From contig CAIVYV010000232.1 of assembly GCA_903910215.1 (NCBI GenBank), forward strand, positions 1 to 8,856: DNA of 8,856 nucleotides, written 5' to 3'. Source of the stretch: an uncultured Pseudomonadota bacterium (GTDB taxonomy: Bacteria; Pseudomonadota; Gammaproteobacteria; Steroidobacterales; Steroidobacteraceae). Below the pieces are notes generated by a model. It did no database searches and was not told where the DNA came from. It saw only the letters and a list, made by a program, of their open reading frames with translations. Both the position numbers and the translations under genes were made by a program. Shown here piece by piece: positions 6,266 to 8,856 of this stretch (position 1 is its first letter; the number at the start of each line of letters is the position of its first letter).

Positions 6266-7490
6266 GCGTCCGCAAAGTCCAGAGACGAGCAAGATCCTTC
6301 AAGGTTTGATCGCCCTGAACGGCCGCAAAGGCCTCTTTGGCGCCGTCCTTGTTGCCTGCCTTGAGACGAGCGATACCCAAGGTGATCTGCGTCTCGTTGG
6401 CATTCCGCACGCCACCCTTCGCGATGCCGCGCTCGATAGTGCTGACGGCTTTCGCGTAATCGCCGTAGCTCAGATAGGCCTGGCCGATGCGCACGTCAAT
6501 TTCACCGTTCTTGCGTGCAGCGGCATCACTATCCTGCTTGGCGAGCGTCGGCTTGTCGGCAGCGACCTGCGCCTTGGCTGAGGACAACAGACGCTTGCTA
6601 AGGTCCGTCAGTGCAGGCGTATTGAACACGTTAGCGGCTACGCCCGCCTCGACCACGGCTAATGCCTCACCGGGTAGACCCTTCTCGATCGACAGTTGCG
6701 CCATCTCGGTGTAGTCCTCGCCCCGACGCATGCCGCCTGCCTCGAACGCGTAGCGGAACACGTTGAGCGTGTTTCCTTCAGAGGCGTTGCGCAACAACAC
6801 GAGCGTGATGTTGCCCGGGGTTTCAGGTCGCGGATGGAACTCGAGCTGTTTCTCGAGGGCTTTCAGGATGCAGGTATCGTCGTCGAGTTTCGAACAAGAG
6901 CTGACATAAAGCTGGAGCGCGATCTCCGCCGGTTTCTCCCCGCGCGATTGCAACGCCGCCAACCACTTGTCGATGAAGCCGGTCGTTCGTTTGAAATCGT
7001 TGAGCAGGTAGTACGACTGCGCAGTCAGCAGCGCCACCGGTTCTTCGGTATTTCCCGCCGCGATCGCTTGCTCGCCGAACCCGGCAGCGCGCTCGTACGC
7101 CTTCAGGTTGTAGTTCAGCTGCAACAACTGCTTGTAGCGAATCAGTCGATTGGCATCGTCCAGGAAACCAGCCTCGAGTCCCTTCGAGAAGGCGGCTTCG
7201 GCACCCGCCGTATCGCCATTTCGAGCGGCACAGAAACCGAGTAACTCGGCAACCGCAAACACATCGTAGGGTGGCTTGTCGGCCACCGCTTCTGTCGACT
7301 GAAGCGCAGCGACGCAATCAGCCCACTTTTCTTTCTTGATGGCGTCTTGAGCCGTTTTGACCTGCTTGGCGACCGCCTTGCTGATCGACGGTCCTTTCGC
7401 GGCGGCTTCCTTTTGCGCGTACGCCGCGGGGGCCAATATCGCCGCGAGGCCTGCCGCGACGATCCAATGTTTGAGACGATACATCGACAT
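6261..7490 (-). CDS. Exported TPR-like repeat protein, second of a tandem pair
   Basis: A 409-residue protein with a Sec signal peptide: basic start (MSMYRLKH), hydrophobic core, and an AYA-Q cleavage site at about residues 25-26, so it should be periplasmic. The mature part is alpha-helical with degenerate tetratricopeptide-like repeats; the clearest are at about 330-360 (IGQAYLSYGDYAKAVSTIERG) and 365-395 (ETQITLGIARLKAGNKDGAKEAF). Four cysteines occur, C59, C87, C199 and C207, and none outside these. The ATG at 7490 is preferred because AGAGG lies eight bases upstream; a GTG at 7499 overlaps that ribosome site and is unlikely. It follows the paralogous TPR gene by 24 bases and is surely in the same operon. 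TPR proteins beside TonB-ExbBD-type genes are thought to act as periplasmic scaffolds; the role here is unknown. Confidence 0.85.
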   Translation of the reverse strand: MSMYRLKHWIVAAGLAAILAPAAYAQKEAAAKGPSISKAVAKQVKTAQDAIKKEKWADCVAALQSTEAVADKPPYDVFAVAELLGFCAARNGDTAGAEAAFSKGLEAGFLDDANRLIRYKQLLQLNYNLKAYERAAGFGEQAIAAGNTEEPVALLTAQSYYLLNDFKRTTGFIDKWLAALQSRGEKPAEIALQLYVSSCSKLDDDTCILKALEKQLEFHPRPETPGNITLVLLRNASEGNTLNVFRYAFEAGGMRRGEDYTEMAQLSIEKGLPGEALAVVEAGVAANVFNTPALTDLSKRLLSSAKAQVAADKPTLAKQDSDAAARKNGEIDVRIGQAYLSYGDYAKAVSTIERGIAKGGVRNANETQITLGIARLKAGNKDGAKEAFAAVQGDQTLKDLARLWTLRTR

Positions 7491-7496
7491 GAATTT

Positions 7497-7504
7497 CACC
7501 TCTT
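7497..7504 (-). promoter_or_regulatory. Ribosome binding site that decides the start of the second TPR gene
   Basis: The minus strand reads AAGAGGTG. AGAGG is eight bases before the ATG at 7490, while the upstream GTG (7499-7497) is built into the site itself. Confidence 0.65.
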
Positions 7505-7514
7505 GTCCGACGCC

Positions 7515-8723
7515 TTACTTGGCGCGCAGCGCCCAAAGTTTGGCGACGCGCTCAAGGTCAGCGTCACCCTTGACGGCCTTGAATGCCTTGCTGGCTTCGC
7601 CCTTATTGCCGGCACGAAGCTGAGCGATACCGAGAACGAGCTGAGCTTCGGCGGCGTTCGTTAAATTACCCTTGCCAAGGCCGCGTTGAATCGCCTTCAC
7701 GGCACTCGCCGCATCACCCAGACTCAGATGCACCTGACCGACAGCGAGATCGGCGTCACCACTCTTGCCCGCGGCAGCATCGCGCTCTTGCTTAGCGACA
7801 CCCGCCTTCGACGCAGCTGCGCGCTCCTTGGCGGCATTCAGCAAGCGGGTGTTACGGTCGATGTCACGCTTATCCGTGAAAACGTTCTTAGCGAAGCCCG
7901 CTTCGAGCGTCTTCTGCGCTTCGGCCGGAATGTTCAGCTCGATCGCGCGTTGCGCCATTTCGGTGTAGTCCGACGAACCGCCCATGGCGCCGACATCTAT
8001 CGCGAGTCGATAAGCACCGTAAGCGGCAGCATCATTACGGCTCGCAAACAGTGACTGCATCAAATTCGCCCAGCCGGCTGGGTTCGGGTAGTACGTGACG
8101 AGCTTCTCGAAGCCCTTCGCAGTGCACTCCTCGTCCTTGAGCTTCATGCAAGCCGTGACGTACATCTGGATGGCGTTTTCACGCGGACGTTGTCCACGGC
8201 GCTCTTGATCGGCGATCCACTTGCCGACGAAATCACGAGTCGACTTGCTATCGCCCTGCTGGTAATACGTCTGCGCAACGAGCAAGTACGTATCAGCGTC
8301 GGCCGAGCCGTCTTTGATCATCTTCTGACCATACTCGATGACCTTCGGGTAGCTCTTCATGCTGTAGTACAGCTGCAGGATCGCCTTGGTGCGAGCCGGC
8401 ACCGCCTTCGCGTCAACAAAAGACGAGGCGAGGTTCGTCTCATACGCCCTGACCGCCGAGGCAAAATCATTCGATCGGGTAGCACAGAAGCCGACGAGTT
8501 CGTTGGCGATGAAATCATCGTAGGCGTTCTTACCCGCGACGCCCTGCGCTTCGCGAGCTTTGGCGATGCACTCGGCCCAACGATTGGCCTTGCTCGCCGC
8601 CTGGGCGGCAGCCAAGGTCTTGGCCGCTGCAGCACTATTCTTGGCAGCCTGCGCATCAGCGACGGGCGAGAAACCCAAGGCGGCGATCAACAAGGCAGGG
8701 ATCAGAGCGACAGACTTGTTCAT
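7515..8723 (-). CDS. Exported TPR-like repeat protein, first of a tandem pair
   Basis: A 402-residue protein with a Sec signal peptide (MNKSV start, hydrophobic core, ADA-Q cleavage near residue 24), hence periplasmic. The mature chain is helical with TPR-like repeats, best seen near 325-350 (LAVGQVHLSLGDAASAVKAI) and 358-385 (AEAQLVLGIAQLRAGNKGEA). It is homologous to the downstream neighbour along the whole length. Examples are YTEMAQRAIELNIP against YTEMAQLSIEKGLP, and shared endings of the form LW-LR. The only cysteines are C52, C80, C192 and C200. The ATG at 8723 is chosen because AGGA lies five bases upstream; an ATG at 8735 has only the terminator's T-run before it. It lies downstream of an ExbD-like gene end, separated by a terminator. 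A role with a TonB/ExbBD-type energy system is plausible from context only. Confidence 0.85.
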   Translation of the reverse strand: MNKSVALIPALLIAALGFSPVADAQAAKNSAAAAKTLAAAQAASKANRWAECIAKAREAQGVAGKNAYDDFIANELVGFCATRSNDFASAVRAYETNLASSFVDAKAVPARTKAILQLYYSMKSYPKVIEYGQKMIKDGSADADTYLLVAQTYYQQGDSKSTRDFVGKWIADQERRGQRPRENAIQMYVTACMKLKDEECTAKGFEKLVTYYPNPAGWANLMQSLFASRNDAAAYGAYRLAIDVGAMGGSSDYTEMAQRAIELNIPAEAQKTLEAGFAKNVFTDKRDIDRNTRLLNAAKERAAASKAGVAKQERDAAAGKSGDADLAVGQVHLSLGDAASAVKAIQRGLGKGNLTNAAEAQLVLGIAQLRAGNKGEASKAFKAVKGDADLERVAKLWALRAK

Positions 8724-8728
8724 GACTT

Positions 8729-8732
8729 TCCT
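8729..8732 (-). promoter_or_regulatory. Ribosome binding site of the first TPR gene
   Basis: AGGA on the minus strand, five bases before the ATG at 8723. It begins only three bases after the terminator's T-tract, so any transcript stopping in that tract lacks the site. Confidence 0.6.
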
Positions 8733-8735
8733 CAT

Positions 8736-8771
8736 AAAAAAAATCGCCGCACCCGATTGGGGATGCGGCGA
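8736..8771 (-). terminator. Intrinsic terminator just upstream of the TPR pair
   Basis: Read on the minus strand, the arm TCGCCGCATCC (8771-8761) pairs with GGTGCGGCGA-type sequence down to 8744, giving eight perfect pairs, one T-G wobble and two further C-G pairs around a six-base loop. Eight T residues follow directly (8743-8736). This is a textbook rho-independent terminator for the ExbD-like gene. It lies 38 bases after that gene's stop and ends at the ATG triplet 8735-8733. No room remains between it and the TPR gene for a separate promoter. Confidence 0.9.
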
Positions 8772-8809
8772 CGATATTTCTAGACCTGCTGCAATCGAGG
8801 CGGCGTCCC

Positions 8810-8856
8810 TTATTCCTGGAACTCCGCCACGTTGACGAAGCCGATCTTCTTCATGC
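8810..8856 (-). CDS. C-terminal end of an upstream gene, possibly ExbD-like (partial)
   Basis: The right edge holds the last 14 complete codons of a minus-strand gene, ending MKKIGFVNVAEFQE and a TAA. An AG-[IVM]-KK-[IV]-GF-type final strand is how many ExbD/TolR proteins end, and TPR genes often follow exbD in proteobacteria, so ExbD is my guess. With so few residues this is weak; the neighbouring sequence would settle it. Confidence 0.4.
   Translation of the reverse strand, partial: MKKIGFVNVAEFQE

Noticed and set aside
6696..7244. Plus-strand open frame of 182 codons opposite the second TPR gene
   Set aside because: Its product is arginine-rich and without a domain, which is a codon-bias shadow of a clear signal-peptide-bearing gene on the other strand.
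8190..8783. Plus-strand open frame of 197 codons opposite the first TPR gene
   Set aside because: It is antisense to a gene with a full-length paralogue and runs through the terminator hairpin; no motif supports it.

Overview
The window is about 60% G+C, densely coded chromosomal DNA from a proteobacterium. A gammaproteobacterium of the Steroidobacter/Nevskiales type is my best guess, from the mix of CoA-based catabolic genes and an ExbD-like gene next to periplasmic TPR genes; I cannot place it more firmly. I found no tRNA, rRNA, CRISPR array, IS element or phage gene, and no gene-free stretch over 300 bases.

Left part (1-1408, minus strand): an HMG-CoA-lyase-like enzyme is followed downstream by the start of a HyuA-type hydantoinase/oxoprolinase gene that runs off the left edge. 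A 158-base divergent promoter region (1409-1566) separates this arm from a plus-strand operon (1567-6260) of six tightly packed genes. These are a family III CoA-transferase, an isochorismatase/N-carbamoylsarcosine-amidase-type hydrolase, a two-module VOC protein, a small unknown protein (A), a SAM-dependent methyltransferase with a long N-terminal extension, and a second small unknown protein (B). A and B are paralogues of each other and flank the methyltransferase. Most neighbours overlap by 1-4 bases or lie 2 bases apart.

Taken together the two arms look like a catabolic module. Amide or ring hydrolysis (HyuA-type and amidohydrolase) would give an acid, the CoA-transferase would activate it, and the lyase would cleave a 3-hydroxy-3-methyl-acyl-CoA by retro-aldol reaction. 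The VOC protein, the methyltransferase and the A/B pair have no assigned step. The substrate cannot be read from the sequence. This module, above all the A-methyltransferase-B trio, is the best candidate for an undescribed system.

Right part (6261-8856, minus strand): two tandem, clearly duplicated, exported TPR-like proteins share four cysteines at identical spacing. Upstream is the last 14 codons of a gene whose C-terminus resembles ExbD. A strong intrinsic terminator with a T8 tract lies between that gene and the first TPR gene and ends just before the latter's ribosome binding site, so expression of the TPR pair probably depends on partial read-through. The plus-strand operon and the TPR operon meet tail to tail, with their stop codons directly abutting (TGATCA).
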